Position numbers and translations under genes: made by a program
Source of the DNA: Membranipora membranacea
Lineage: Eukaryota; Bryozoa; Gymnolaemata; Cheilostomatida; Membraniporidae
Direction of reading: 5' to 3'
NCBI GenBank assembly: GCA_914767715.1
Contig: OU612072.1
Span: forward strand, 11,100,001 to 11,164,000
Length of the DNA: 64,000 nt
Shown here: one piece after another, positions 1-12,510 of the stretch
Layout of the letters: each line of letters starts with the position of its first letter
How positions within the stretch are numbered: position 1 is the stretch's first letter
The notes under the pieces: generated by a model
What the model was told of the DNA's origin: nothing
The model's input: the letters and a program-made list of their open reading frames with translations, nothing else
Databases searched by the model: none

Positions 1-70
1 TATACTGACTTCACAAACCCTATAAAACTTTCGAACATATCCCTATAATATCTTCTCTTGTTTATCACAG

Positions 71-3000
71 GATACACTGGAGCTCCTGGGTTACCAGGTG
101 GACGTGGACCTGTTGGAGAAGGTGGAAATAGAGGTATCCCCGGACAGGCTGGTATGCCTGGCCCAGCTGGTGAGAGAGGAAGCGAGGGACCTATGGGAGA
201 CCCAGGTACCATCGGACCAATGGGACCTATGGGACCAGGAGGACGTGATGGTGACAAGGTATGACCCTTCAAGTCTTATGTATTATGAAATGATTACAAT
301 TGATGAGTAGATAGGGGTATCAATTAGTTTTAGTTGGGTTTGTTATATCATCAAACAATTGTTATCCTGTTCTAGTTGTTTAATGTTCAAACCTGGTTGG
401 CCTTTGAGCTTGTGGATTTGGGAGCTTTCTAGCCTATGACTGACTGATGCACATCAGAATGAAGCACAAACCAAGTTTAATCCATTATGACTGGCTTCTG
501 ACACATCATTTTAATAAAATTTCCACAATGCAACTTTTACTCAGAAATTACCGGAGAGATCAGGTCAACCTTATATATCTTACAATTGTGCTGACCTCAC
601 TCTGCGATTTACAGATGAATACCTGGGCAGCCTGTTTAATATATAAAATAGACATCATATAGATGAATTAGAACTGATTTTGTGACTTTCGTTTACACAG
701 GGAGATCCCGGACGTGATGGTGCACAGGGACAGGCTGGTCCACCAGGACTGTCCGGAGCCCCAGCACCACAAGCTCCACTGTTCATGCCACCAATGCCTT
801 CCAGCAACAAGGGAGGTAACTACATGGGAGACGAGCCAGAAGCCATCAGTGCTAACCAGGAATTCTACAGAATGTATGACGGTAAGAGAAGAATCATTTT
901 CAGTTTGAGTAGCTGTATTATGGTAATGTCACCTCGCAGTGGCCGACCACATACTCTTGCATGTATATCTCTGATCGATAGATAGTGAATCTATTCATTA
1001 AGTATGTGTACCATTACAAGGAATTTGGTGTGACAGCCCATGTTCCACATTGTAATCAGGGTCAAGTACATGTAAGGTACTGATACTAAATTGACTCTAA
1101 CGATCAGAGATACACATGATAATGGTGTAGTCTCGATGTTAGTGTGGTACCGCACACGATTATCAGAGTCATACCATCAAATCACCCAACAGACAGAGTA
1201 CCAAACCTTAAACACTTTCATAATTTCAATTTCCTTTCGTATCGCAATTTTTTATAGTACAACACAAACGATTTTACACTTTGTCAGCATTCACACACCC
1301 TATATGATTAAGTATTAGCAGGTTTCGCAGATTTTATTAGCCCTCTAGCCATATTTTCAGAAGTTTGAGAAAAACTCATTATTTTTTTATCTTTCTGACA
1401 GAACTCCGAGTCAGGAATGGTAAGAAGAGTAGCCCAGCTCGTGACTGTAAGGAACTGTTCGCTGAGAACCCAGAACTCAACGATGGATTCTACTGGGTCG
1501 ACCCTGATGGTATGTAAAAAGTTTGATTTTCTATGAAATGCAGTATGAGCCAGGTAGGACACATCACAATAAAAAATGAATTATCAAAGATTTCAGAAAA
1601 AATTGTGTTTTGCTTTTGCCTAGACATGGTTCATGAACATGGTCATTGTATTTGCTCACCTATCCGAAAATACAATAACTGATCCAGACTTGTCTTAGAA
1701 TTAAGGGCTATGACCAAAAGTAAACTGCAAATCTGACGCTCAAACATGTACATATCAAACCATATATTCTTGGTGAGGAGTGAGAGAAGGAGAAATTTAT
1801 TATGCATTTTGTCATCTTTTAGCTATTATTGTTATTCCATTGTAGCTGGTTCAATCATGAACTCTATCCGAGCTTTCTGTAGAAAGTCCAGCATGACCAC
1901 CTGTGTATCTCCTAAGGTCAGAACTTATGAGATTAACAGATATGAGGATGAGGGATACTTCTCTGAGCTATCCAGCAATACTGAGGTAAATGTCATACTA
2001 TGTATTATAAAGCAGTCATTGTAACCTAGACAAAGAATTGACTCTGACTGGTTGTTCGCTTTCACCCAACAGCCAATCAGAGCCAGCACAAGGCTTTTAC
2101 TGTATCCTAGCCAACATTTTGGTATGATCTGATTGGTTGATTTGCTTATCAGTGATCAGCCAATCAGCACCAACTCATTCCACACCAAATATAGATCTTA
2201 TGTAATTTGAATTTTATATCATAATTATATCTTTAATCATTTGTTTTTCAGTTTGAATATGAGGCTGAGTCATCACAGCTTAACTTCCTCAGACATCAGT
2301 CTAAAAATGCCACACAGACCATCATCTACAGGTAAAATATATTCTAATCTATATATATGTTGACGTCATGTTTATATCACGGTATTCTGTATTTGGAGTT
2401 GTTCCCTCCTACTTATGTGCCAGCATATCGATAGAGAAGTGCAATTCATTGACCCAAAGTCTGGTCTATACATATTTGATTATTCTTGCAATGCTCATCG
2501 TCTTCCTCTTCTTCCTGCTTTTGTTGGTATATCGAGTGATTGATGCAGTTAGTCATTCGCTTCTCGCATAGCTTGCACTGCCAAAATATTTGCACAAAGA
2601 AGTCGTTGTGATATCTTCTAAGACTAAGACTATTCTCTAAGCCTATAAGGTGCATTCTTTGTTGAACGATCACTTCTTATCCTACTTGTTGACTTACGTT
2701 ATCATACAGTTTTGGTTTCATTTCTGTTGCAGATGTATCAACTCTGTGGCTGTTGAGGACAGTAATGGTAGAACTAACAAAGCAGTCCTTCTGTACACTG
2801 CTGGTGATGTCGAATACAGCGCTAATGATAGAAAATACCAATACTCTGTAGTCAAGGATGGCTGCAAGGTATGCCATACATTATGTCATACATTGTCATC
2901 ATCGCTTCATGCATTGCGTCATCCATTAGGTCATGCATTATGTCATGCAATATGTCATCAATAAATTCAACTTTGTATCAAATATTTCTGTAACCTTGTT

Positions 3001-3414
3001 GAATCAATCTTTAAGTGATGGGAGACAAAATGTGGCAATTGTCACCCTTACTCTTTTATATAACAATCATTGCAACAAATAATCTGCCTTTGTTCACATA
3101 AGCCAATTCTGAATTGTGTCACTCCAACATCTCATAACTCAATATTTTGTAGTCCCACAGGGTCAGTGTGCTTGTTTGAAAGATTGTTGACCAGAGAAAA
3201 ATCATTGGTTGATCGAACCGTAAATTCACAGATATTTTTATAGAATGTATTTTTATTCTAGGATGCCAAGAAAAAGGAGGAGGCCGAGACTATCATCCAG
3301 ATCAAGTCCAGAATAGCTTCCCATTTACCCGTCCTCGATGTAGCTGCTACCGATATCGGAAAACGAAGCAAACAATTTGGACTCGAAATCGGAGAAGTTT
3401 GCTTCTCATCATAA
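71..3414 (+). CDS. Fibrillar collagen alpha chain, 3' part (end of triple helix plus C-propeptide), partial
   Basis: Exons by splice site and phase: 71-258, 701-881, 1402-1509, 1846-1985, 2252-2331, 2733-2868, 3262-3414 (stop TAA 3412-3414); earlier exons lie outside the window. The first exon is uninterrupted Gly-X-Y, and the second finishes the helix (GPPGLSG) and enters a Pro/Ala telopeptide. A NYMGDEPE stretch resembles a procollagen C-proteinase (BMP1-type) site, with cleavage expected before Asp. The rest is a COLFI domain: PARDC, FYWVDPD, AFC, TTC, YRC, KDGC and VCFSS all match family landmarks. Such domains drive chain selection and trimerisation in the ER before removal outside the cell. 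Of the eight standard cysteines, C1 and C4-C8 are present; C2 and C3, which bond between chains, are absent (Ala and Ser instead). The N-glycan sequon (NAT) lies about four residues upstream of its usual place. Only the end of the gene is visible, so the clade is undetermined. Confidence 0.93.
2871..2962. repeat. Degenerate short tandem repeat in a collagen intron
   Basis: About eight imperfect copies of an 11-12 base unit of the form GTCATGCATTAT follow directly after the donor of the 2733-2868 collagen exon. It appears non-coding. Confidence 0.55.
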
Positions 3415-5701
3415 ATATAAACAATCAAACTTTATGGAGTTTAAAATAACAATGAAACTCAGAAGAGTTTTCTCTTTGATACAAAATTGAACAACCCGAG
3501 AAGGTAGTTTGCTTTTTATCTCCTGACAACATTTTTTATTGGTGCTACAGATCAATTTACAACACAATAATAATTATGATGGTGCTAAGATTTCACATTT
3601 TATTATTATATGCAATGTACAGTATAGCCCTGCTATCTATTTTCTGGTACTGTAGTAAGATAGTGTTGGAGAGGTCTTTTCATCGCTTAGGTTGTTATGT
3701 TTTAAGCTCAAGAGTCGACGCGGGTCTGTGCATTTGGTGATGTCTTGCCTCGGCTTGATGCTCGCGGTTCCGTTGAGAAGTTCAGTAAAAAATCAACCTT
3801 TCCACTCTCTATATTTCAAAATCTGACTGTAACTTAGATAATAGAACTGTATGGTCTCGGAGTGCTATCTTTTTTACACTGGTGCTAGGCGTCCTCATGG
3901 TGACCAATAATAATAAAACAAAATGTTATTACAACATGCTTGTTGAACAAGTACTGAGGGAATAGGGCGTCAATGATCAAACAACTTTGTTGAAATTGCA
4001 AAAATGTAATGTGATCCGATCTCGATATTGCAATGGCTTTTATATTTGTGTCTGTTACTGAGACCACATTCTTGCTAGTCCTCACTCCTCAGGCATATAT
4101 ATATATACATGTATATCAGTGAGCACTTACAGACAGCATTGTTAGTACTTAATGATTTACAGCTGGTATCATGTTTATGATAACAGACATCCAATGTTTA
4201 ATTAATCAATCGTCTTAAATTCAGAATATAATACTATCTGCCCAGACCGTGCCCACATTTTTTACTCATCACATCTATTACACAGTCTCAGCATTGATCG
4301 TGACTAGCAGTCAGTAACTGTGTGAATTGACAGTTTGAGTGTGATGCACCCGTCACCCGTCACCTGTCGCCCTGTCAATGTTACTGTATGTGCTTAAACT
4401 TTATATGGGTCTCAGGTAGTTGCATTTCATTATCGACTATGGAACTTGGCTAAGTTCAATCTCTTTAATTTTAACCTTAGTCATCATGTGTTTTTTAGCT
4501 GAAAAAAATATGGTTATATTTTTGAACGGTTCAACAAATCGGCCACCAATACCGGGGCAACGTTCATCACAAAATATGGATTTTTGCACTGCATCCCAAA
4601 AGTCCAGATTGATGACTGGATGAACTTTGCACACCTGATATATTTCATGATGAGTTATTGATTTACTAGCAGGTTTGATGAAGTTGAAAGTCCACAACCA
4701 CTTCGAATAGGCATCAGATCACGAGAATCAGAGTACAATACATGTTTTGTTTTGATAGCTAGTCATTAGGTTAACTGTGAACAATAAAGTTAATCAGTCA
4801 CATCAGTTTCTAGAAATAGCCTTTTCATAATGTTTTGTCACATAGTTATTTAGTTTTGAGCACCTGCTGTAGGCCAATGACATTTTGTCCTAACAGAATT
4901 ACACAACATACATTGCATTAACAAATTTTAACTAAAATGATTATCACATGGTTCACTTGGACTATTATTTTGAGAATTTTACCATCGTTTGTTCGAAATA
5001 GCCTTGACATTTCTTAGATTTAATTTATGCTTCGATTAGCAGAGCAGCAGTTATGACTGGATTATTGAGTATTCATTCATTATTTATTTTTAATTGATTG
5101 TGAAGGAAGTTATGTAAATCATGTTCCACTGACATGCCGTTACTTGTGATGCGTGAAAGAATGAGGAAGCAAAACATGAATTTCATTCTTAGCCAACTTC
5201 CTTGTAAACAAAACTTATTAGGGATGACCAATTGGAATGTAAAAAATTTGTCAGGCAAACAGACAACAACAATTCAAGCAAATTTACCAATAGCCTATGC
5301 ATCAAGGGATGACTGATTGGAATGCTTGCAATTGACTATTATCATACTCATTTCTCACAAATAAAACCCAACAAGAACTATTGGCCAGTTTGTCAAGTTT
5401 CGTATGTATTGATGGTTTTAAATGGTAACTCAATACAATTTATATTAACAAAGATGCTAAGCTATAATTGAGATACACAGTCACTGTGATTGCCGACGCT
5501 TTGGCATCAATTATGAAACCAAAAAGCTTATACAGCTTATAAAATAATAATAATCTAATGTTGAAGTAAGACCAACGATATAAGAAATTCACCGATAATA
5601 TAATAGATCTGATATGCTTCTACTCACAAAATCATGGTTCTTGCCTTAGGCATAATATGTATAGAAAATTATTCTGTTTACATAATTCAGTAGGTCCACA
5701 T
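3415..5701. other. Intergenic, no gene seen
   Basis: Region between the collagen stop and the tail exon of receptor-like gene A. It is AT-rich with many stops in all frames. The only simple structure noticed is an alternating AT/TA run near 4097-4117. No convincing splice-bounded exon or transposon end was found. Confidence 0.5.
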
Positions 5702-7874
5702 TCAAGTTTTTCTGTTGACAGACTGATCCTTCTCCCATAGTAGATTGTGCTTATTCTGATCTGTTGCATAAGTCACATCCACAGAAACATCGTCGCCACA
5801 ATCCGACCATGGATATGCTGTATCATGGCTTACAGTTACTGCTGATGTTTCGGCGTCGCCTTGAAATAAAAAGTATTAATACTAACTAAGTTTCACTAGT
5901 GGTCTCTGGAGTGTTTGGTCATGTACGCAATAATATCATGATACAGGCTTGACCTATATCACTTCTTTACATACAAGCTTATCTCTGGCAACTCATATCA
6001 CAAGAGTCGTCCCGCCCAAAATAAATTTTAATTAAACACCCTCCGATCTCAGTTCTTTGATAATAGGTTGTTGAAAAGCAAGGGTACCTGCAAACCTCTG
6101 ATTGTATATAAGGGATACTAGGGTTGCTATTTAGTAGGGTCCTTTCTATATATAACTTGTTATCTGATAATGGACAATGTCGAATCAGGTTCACCAGGCA
6201 GTGAATGAGGGATAGACTGATAAGATACTGATAGATCACTGGGTAAACAGATCAGTTTTAGTAGGCTATTTAGCCTTCATCACAAATTTAGAATTTTTGT
6301 TATCGGGAGTACAAGGGTTGCACTTTTTAAGGGCCCTATTTATGTCCCGTTTTCAATTATGATGGTAAGGGAAATTTTTCATATCAGGTCTATTTCATTG
6401 GTAAATGTGGGTCAGATTGATAAGATGCCTGCTATACGATGCATTGCTGAAGCGATGATAAGTGTGATTAGATTTGGTATCTAATATTTATTGCCTGAAT
6501 AGAGACAGATTCAGAGTTTGTGGTTTGGTTCGTTCCACTTCGGATTCGTGTGTAATATAACATACCTGTGTAATGTTTTGATCTTTTGCTGCTGATGCAT
6601 TTGCACATAAAAGGCTCCCGCATCCTTTTTAGAAACACTGCTGATACAATGGTGACTAGAACAACTAGCACTATCGCTGCAATACATATCACTATGATGC
6701 TTGTTGATATTTGCACCCTTTTCCCTATTTGGACGGCGAGGGTGGTGGATAGTGTCGGTGATGTGATTCCCTCCGCCTGAGAGGTTTCATGAGGGTGTGA
6801 TGAAGACTGAAGATGGCAGGCTGATGTTGCATAGTCTGTGAATATAAAATCCCCACATTTATCAAATATCTTGAAAGGAAATTCTACTTTTGAAGGAAAT
6901 GGTAGCCTTCTCAGAGCTGTAAAATACATTGACCCCAAACTGTCGATATCTATGACCAAAATATGTTGAAAATAAGCTGTCCAGTTTGTATAAAGGCTTC
7001 GTGCTTAGCTTGGCATTGCAGCAAGTTTGCATGCAATTCAGACTGACTGAGGGTTGTCAATGAACCATTTGTCTATGTATTATCATCTTTATCGAACAAT
7101 CAAAATCGCCTAGAGGTTAGTGTGCTCAGCTGTGTCCCAGCCAGCCCAGGGTTTGATTCCGGGTGGTAGACCTATCGTGGTTTGGCTGACCGCTCTGTTA
7201 TTGTTGATAAGGACTTACGATAAAGGATGTACTTTGTCTGCATGCTATCTTCATGCAGGCAAAAGATTCATCCCTGCCCTCTTCCGATTCAAAGTAGCAA
7301 CTTTTTGGCGGTACATTTTAAAACTGGAAGTTCAAGCCAAGGACCATTGTTTCGAGCTGGATTCATCACTTTGAATGACTGAGGACTGGTTGTGAGACTT
7401 AGTAGCTCATTCGCAGCCTACAACAACTGTGCACTGTGGATGCCCCAGATGTGCCCTGAGCTGTCGGCAATGCAACACCAACTACGGAAGCATTCCTTAA
7501 ACGCATTAGTTTGTTAACTTTGGTAAGAGACAAACCTTGCAAATTTTGACAACATTTTGACTGACACTTTAGAGGTAATAAGATCACTTACCTTCACAAT
7601 AAGCTCTGCATTTCTGCTCATCGATGGAATATGTCACTACACCATTGCAGATTTCAGAACAAGGTCTGTATTGCGAAAAGTTCTCCAGAAAATAACATCC
7701 AGTAGTATTAAAATACTGCCCCTGACAATCGTCATAAGACAATGCGCTGTAGACCCCTTGACATATCAAATAGATGATGGAAGGAGTTGTAGCTGGGAAG
7801 CAGTCAGTTAGAGTAACAAGTTGCAAGAATATCAGAAATGATGTGGTTGCTGTATTCCCACCAAACATAGCCAT
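5702..7874 (-). CDS. Receptor-like type I membrane protein A (eight-cysteine ectodomain family)
   Basis: Three exons read right to left: 7874-7592, 6835-6566, 5859-5702 (stop TGA); both introns are phase 1 with good GT-AG ends; 236 aa. Residues 1-25 look like a signal peptide. The ectodomain has Cys at about 38, 50, 60, 72, 76, 89, 93 and 101, including DCQGQYFNTTGCYF (an NTT glycosylation sequon) and QYRPCSEIC; the eighth Cys is encoded in exon 2. A Ser/Thr-rich linker precedes a strong membrane span at about 139-163, then a basic stop-transfer with two Cys (MCKC). The 72-residue cytoplasmic region, mostly from exon 3, contains VDVTYATDQNK, which recurs in gene B. No enzymatic domain is seen. 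Function is unknown; a ligand-binding surface receptor is inferred. The inner six cysteines resemble BCMA/TACI-type TNF receptor domains in C-x3-C...C-x3-C spacing but not in the C2-C4 spacing. The start was chosen as the Met opening the signal peptide. Confidence 0.85.
7090..7400 (+). repeat. tRNA-derived SINE-like insertion in intron 1 of gene A
   Basis: A tRNA-like head with an A-box-like part (GGTTAGTGTGCTCAGCTG, near 7110) and a B-box-like part (GGGTTTGATTCCGGG, near 7150) is about 35 bases apart, as in Pol III internal promoters. The body after 7170 is unrelated to the other SINE family here. End points are approximate and no target duplication was confirmed. Confidence 0.5.
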
Positions 7875-8408
7875 GTTTTTCTCAGGGGCAAATGGTTGCT
7901 AAATTGGTAATGTTTTAGGACAAATTTTAGTATGACTATCTCTGTCTGGCACCCTGAGGACTATGACTTGATGTTTATAAATATTAATTCCATTAGCATA
8001 GACATGACTGGTAGGAATTCCCATTCAACATTCCACATGGCATGTTTGAATTTATGCAATATATGGGCAGGAGTCTAGTGTCTTTTTTATCTTCTGACCA
8101 CACTGTTTACATTATAAATTGGTGACTACAGTTTGATTTCAAACACGATGATAACAATGGTGCTAAGCTTACAAATTTTTTCATACACATATGTCTGGCT
8201 GTCATGTGGCCGGTTTTGTTGAGCAGCTGTCAGCAGATGTGTGAGTTCAGCGTGGAGTTGACGTTCTGCGTAGACTGTGTGTTTGTTTGGAAATGGCTAT
8301 TTTACTTCGAGCCAGGCAACCTTCACCCCAGCCTTACATTATTGCTCTCTGGTTGTCTGCTTACCTGTTCCATTCTTAGCATACATTATTATTCATCTTA
8401 GTTTATCT
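7875..8408. other. Upstream region of gene A, no gene seen
   Basis: Sequence between the start of gene A (transcribed leftwards) and the left end of the old repeat. It should hold gene A's promoter and 5' UTR, but no clear TATA box or initiator could be assigned. Confidence 0.4.
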
Positions 8409-8886
8409 GTCAGGGTGGGAAGAACCCTGCCATAATTCAATGGCAGACTTACATATCATACAGTTGTTAAGGTGAACTGCAATTTATTCTACCACATAAC
8501 TATCATCCTATGCCACTCTCATTGTCACACAGGAATATATTTTCCAGGGTGCCATCAAATAATTTGCAGCAAAAGCTGCAGACTTTGTAAAATCCCTTCC
8601 CACATCTTGGCAGGACCCAACCTAAATAACAGTTCAAAGTTTAATAATGCTTGCTTTTTTAATTGTTGTTACAGACAAGTCACATGACAGGAACCATCCA
8701 GAAACGGTCAAAGTTCCATAATTTTTTGCTTTTTAATTGTTATTGCGGACAAATCACATCACGTGAACCATCTAAAAACAATGACCTCGTTTTGAACCAC
8801 GAGGTGATATACCAGTTTATAATCCATACAAATATTAATGATTTTACATTATAATTTAAATTTTAAGGTGTCGGGATTTTATTATG

Positions 8887-8894
8887 AAACTAAC
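8887..8894. repeat. 8-bp target-site duplication, left
   Basis: AAACTAAC sits immediately left of the hAT element and is repeated at 10946-10953. The second R1 copy has the uninterrupted site GAAACTAACGCTGAG at about 46490, which gives the pre-insertion state. Confidence 0.9.
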
Positions 8895-10945
8895 CAGTGG
8901 TGGCCCAAGGCCCCAACGAGCCCCAACGCCGTTGGGGAAAGAGATTTTGGCCCATACACAACCCCAACGGTCGTTGGGGTAAGAAAACTTGTTTATTATT
9001 CATTTTTGTATCATCATTTTTGTGGTCACTTTGTGAAGCTGACAAGCTCCTGACCGTAACTACAACTGTTACTAAGGAAGTACAGTAGCGAGTATGTACC
9101 TATTGTGGTAAAGGCACTGTATAGCCTGGGTTTCCCAACAAAATGAAAGTTCTGCTGAGCACTGATCAAGACCTATCTATATTTTTATGTTATGAATCTT
9201 AGAGACTGAGGCTAGGTCAAGGTTATATTTAAATGAAAAGAAAGATTTTTTCTTTCATACATTCATTCATTCCCCATGAAATATGGACATTCCCCATGAA
9301 ATATCGAGAAGAAACAACAGGGTTTATTTAGGTTCTTTAAAAGGTTAGTATTCATCTCTTTTCCATGATGGGGAATGTGTTTACTTACACCATCTTCCCT
9401 GGCTGAACATAAAACAACAATGTCCATTTCCATTTATTATGAGGATGAGAAAGGAAAACTGTTGGCCCAAGGACAGTTACACACTAAACTTACTGCGCCT
9501 TTGCTTTGGGATCACTAATCAATGGCAATCATAATCATATTTTCAATGTTATCATCATGGCAAAAAGGGAGGAAGACTGTCTCACAGGATAATTGGTCAG
9601 TCTAGTCTATTAGTTTTCCAGTCATCCTTCAAAGGCAAGGAGCCTGTGTTCTGTGGTGTGGTCTGTCATCTTGACATGACTGACAGGCTTTGATAGATAG
9701 TAGTCCATTAGTTAGTGTTTGATTGGGCTCAAGTTTTCTGAAACCATTGCTGTCCATGTCCATGGTTTCCTGCTGTTGCAGAATTAGAAATGAATGTCAC
9801 ATGAGGAATAACTAACAACAAAGCAGTTCTCCCGCGATCATGTAGGCCTACGTATGCCATCTTCTTGGAATCAATCCTCGCCGAGATACATGCTTTCATT
9901 TATATTCCATCACCTAAAACACTAAACTGGGGAAGAACACAAAGTCATTTAATGCAAAGCTGCATTGATTGACACACAGCATCGAAGGAAGCTCATTTGT
10001 GTAGAGAGATATGCTTTATTATTGCCTCCTCTATCTTTTCAGATGTAGGTTGGGTTTGGGTTGGAGGTTTACAATAGAAAATACTGATGAGCTTCCTGTG
10101 CTGCACCGTTATTTATTGCACATATTAATTGAATCCACAATTGATATTTTTGTTCTTAGAGCGAAGACAGCTGATGCTGATGATCCGGCTGATGATGCCA
10201 CAGTTGAGCCGCTGCTTCCTGGGTAAGTAACTATATTGTCCATATGCTTGGCCAGGCCCAGCAAGTTTGTTTTGTCTGTAAAGATGTTGATTACCCTTCA
10301 GCGCTGTGAGGCAAATAAGACAGTAAGTTCATAGATGCACAATGATAATAAAAAGAGCCAACAAGACTAGGCTCGCTACATGATATCATTTTTCAGGTGC
10401 AGCCTCATTTAAGTTTTATAGTCAGAGCAAAACCTGTCTCCTGTAAATGTAGACGGTACTGCTTATATAAACATATCTGACCTTATGAAGCAGTCTGACA
10501 TCACCCTTCTCATTTAGTTGATACAGTGTTATGAATGCATGTAAAGATGTTTTATAGAACTGGTGATGTAAATGGAGAAGCTCCTTCAACTTCAACAAAA
10601 ATCTTTGCACCCGTTGACCGTATGGTTGAAATGTAAGTAAATATACATCTAGTGGCCCTATCAGCATGAAATGATAGTTGATAGTTATATCCATAATCCA
10701 ACTATTAGCCTGTAGTGTAGGGCAAGGGCAGTCTCTATATATTTATTGCAGCTACAGCATGAATTTTTTCAATACTTTGCAACTGAGAAGCTTTGGCGGC
10801 TGGGGCTCCGCCCCAGGCCCCGTTGGGGGGGCTTACAGCTGTTATGGCTCGGCCGCTGCACGGCCTCGGTTCGAGCGCTACGCGATCTCAAAATGTCAGT
10901 ATATTTTACAGTTGGGGTAAGAAATTTTTCTCTGGGACACCACTG
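8895..10945. mobile_element. hAT-type DNA transposon, non-autonomous, nested in R1
   Basis: The element is 2,051 bp. It starts CAGTGGTGGCCCA and ends with the near-perfect inverse (TGGGACACCACTG region), a short terminal inverted repeat of hAT type, with an 8-bp target duplication. Subterminal GC-rich blocks with small hairpins (CCCCAACG...CGTTGGGG near 8920-8980; a CCGCCCC/GGGG block near 10805-10835) fit hAT ends. No hAT transposase domain is visible; the longest frames are under 75 codons. Its placement inside R1 dates it as younger than R1. Confidence 0.85.
10161..10223 (+). other. Possible exon carried inside the hAT element
   Basis: A T-rich tract ending TTCTTAG precedes an open stretch encoding KTADADDPADDATVEPLLPG, followed by a consensus donor GTAAGTAA at 10224. 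Base composition is richer in GC than the surroundings. It could be a captured host exon fragment or chance; no partner exons were found. Confidence 0.25.
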
Positions 10946-10953
10946 AAACTAAC
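10946..10953. repeat. 8-bp target-site duplication, right
   Basis: AAACTAAC, identical to 8887-8894, directly follows the right terminal inverted repeat of the hAT element. Confidence 0.9.
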
Positions 10954-12510
10954 GTTGAGTTTAATATACACAGCAGGATTAACAACCTATCAGTAGATAG
11001 GATTCTTAGATGAACACAACACTTAATGGTGTTTTATTACATTTTTTAAATTAACCCTGGTTTGCGGAGCTTTCTATATTTAGCATCACCTTATTATTGC
11101 GCCCCCGCCTTCTGCAATATATGATGACCTGAACTCCAGAGCGACTGACAACTAATACCGAACACTATCAGACCCTGTACAGCACAATACTGCTACCATC
11201 GCTCCTAGTAAAAGAAGAAAGAGAGTACAACTACAAGTAACCACCAACTTCAGTAATACTTGCACAAGCTGCACCTGCTTGCGCAACATATCATCAAAGT
11301 GAAACCACCTGCTTGCACAACAATATTATCATCATCATCAAAGTGAAACTGCCTGCCAAAGCTGCATCATGTACTATACACCAGTGAGCACACCAATAAG
11401 TATATGCAGCAGCCACAGCTTCAGGCAGTAGCATCAGGACCGTCGTCCTATACGGTAGCAGTTAGCATTAAGACAGAGTAGTATTCAGATCGTTATTCTG
11501 TGTAAACGTGTGTATATTGAGATTAGATTTTCAGAGACAAATTGTGTGAATTCATCGATTTTATAATATAAAGTATAAAATAACTGGTATTGTTGTGTAA
11601 TTCTAGGTAATAGCAGCTATATCTGTGCTATCAGTGCTTATATCAGCACTCATGTGACATTTTAAATAACAAGGATAAAAATAAGGATACTGATACAGAG
11701 ACGGTCAGGTCAGATTATTTAGAACACCTTTTAATATTTTTAACCTTATATAAATAGTTTATACATTTATTTTGTCTCAGTTGAATTAAATGGTCAGGGC
11801 AATTAAATAAATAATCTTATGCGAAAGAAATTAAGTTTATGCCTGTCTGGTCGACGCTAATCAGTAATCACATCCACATGACTCTTCAGTAGTCACAATT
11901 GTGTAGTCAAGGGCTGTCTTAAACTTCACGCACTTGTGGACGGCCTTGTTGGCGCTTTCATGTACCAGAGTATCAGCAGATATCAATAGCTGCAATACAT
12001 ACAACGTGTGATGATTTAAATAGACTGTGTATTATAATAGCCTTGAATTAAATCTAAGTCCAAAATTGAGACGGTGTCTAGTGCATTAAATGCAGTGGAG
12101 TAGATAAACTCTATGCGTGTATTAAATTTTGTCAGGATATTAATTGATATCGCCCATAAAGCCCATCAGAATAAATTGAGACGTGTGTCTATTGCATTAA
12201 ATTCATGTGAAGCAGATAAACAGGGCGTGTATTACATTTTGTCAAGAGATTAATTGATATCGCTCATAAAGCCCATCAGAATTTAGCGGATCAATGTATC
12301 GCGTATCAGTGTTTCGTGTATCGTGTATCAGTGTATCTTTGAGACCCTTCTGTGGGTTATATAATGATTGCATAATTCAAGCAAGGCTTTCAGTGCTAAA
12401 ACCAAATAGAACCTAAAACTAAAGATAAAAGCCCACTCGCTCATCAAAGAGTAGCCTCGGAGCAAGCTAACTACACCTTGTTGTGTACAGGGCCCAGTCC
12501 GTTTCTCACA

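Larger units (their letters stand above)
8409..12510. repeat. Old dispersed repeat R1, copy 1 (interrupted by a hAT element)
   Basis: From TGTCAGGGTGGGA near 8409 to CCGTTTCTCACA at 12510 the sequence matches 45909-48410 in the same order, with small indels. Shared landmarks include the B-box-free blocks near 10950-11160, the CAGCCACAGCTTCAGGCAGT block near 11410, and the closing block near 12480. No transposase or reverse transcriptase reading frame is recognisable, so the class is unknown. Units at 12064-12175 and 12176-12287 are a local tandem duplication of about 110 bp that exists once in copy 2. Confidence 0.75.
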
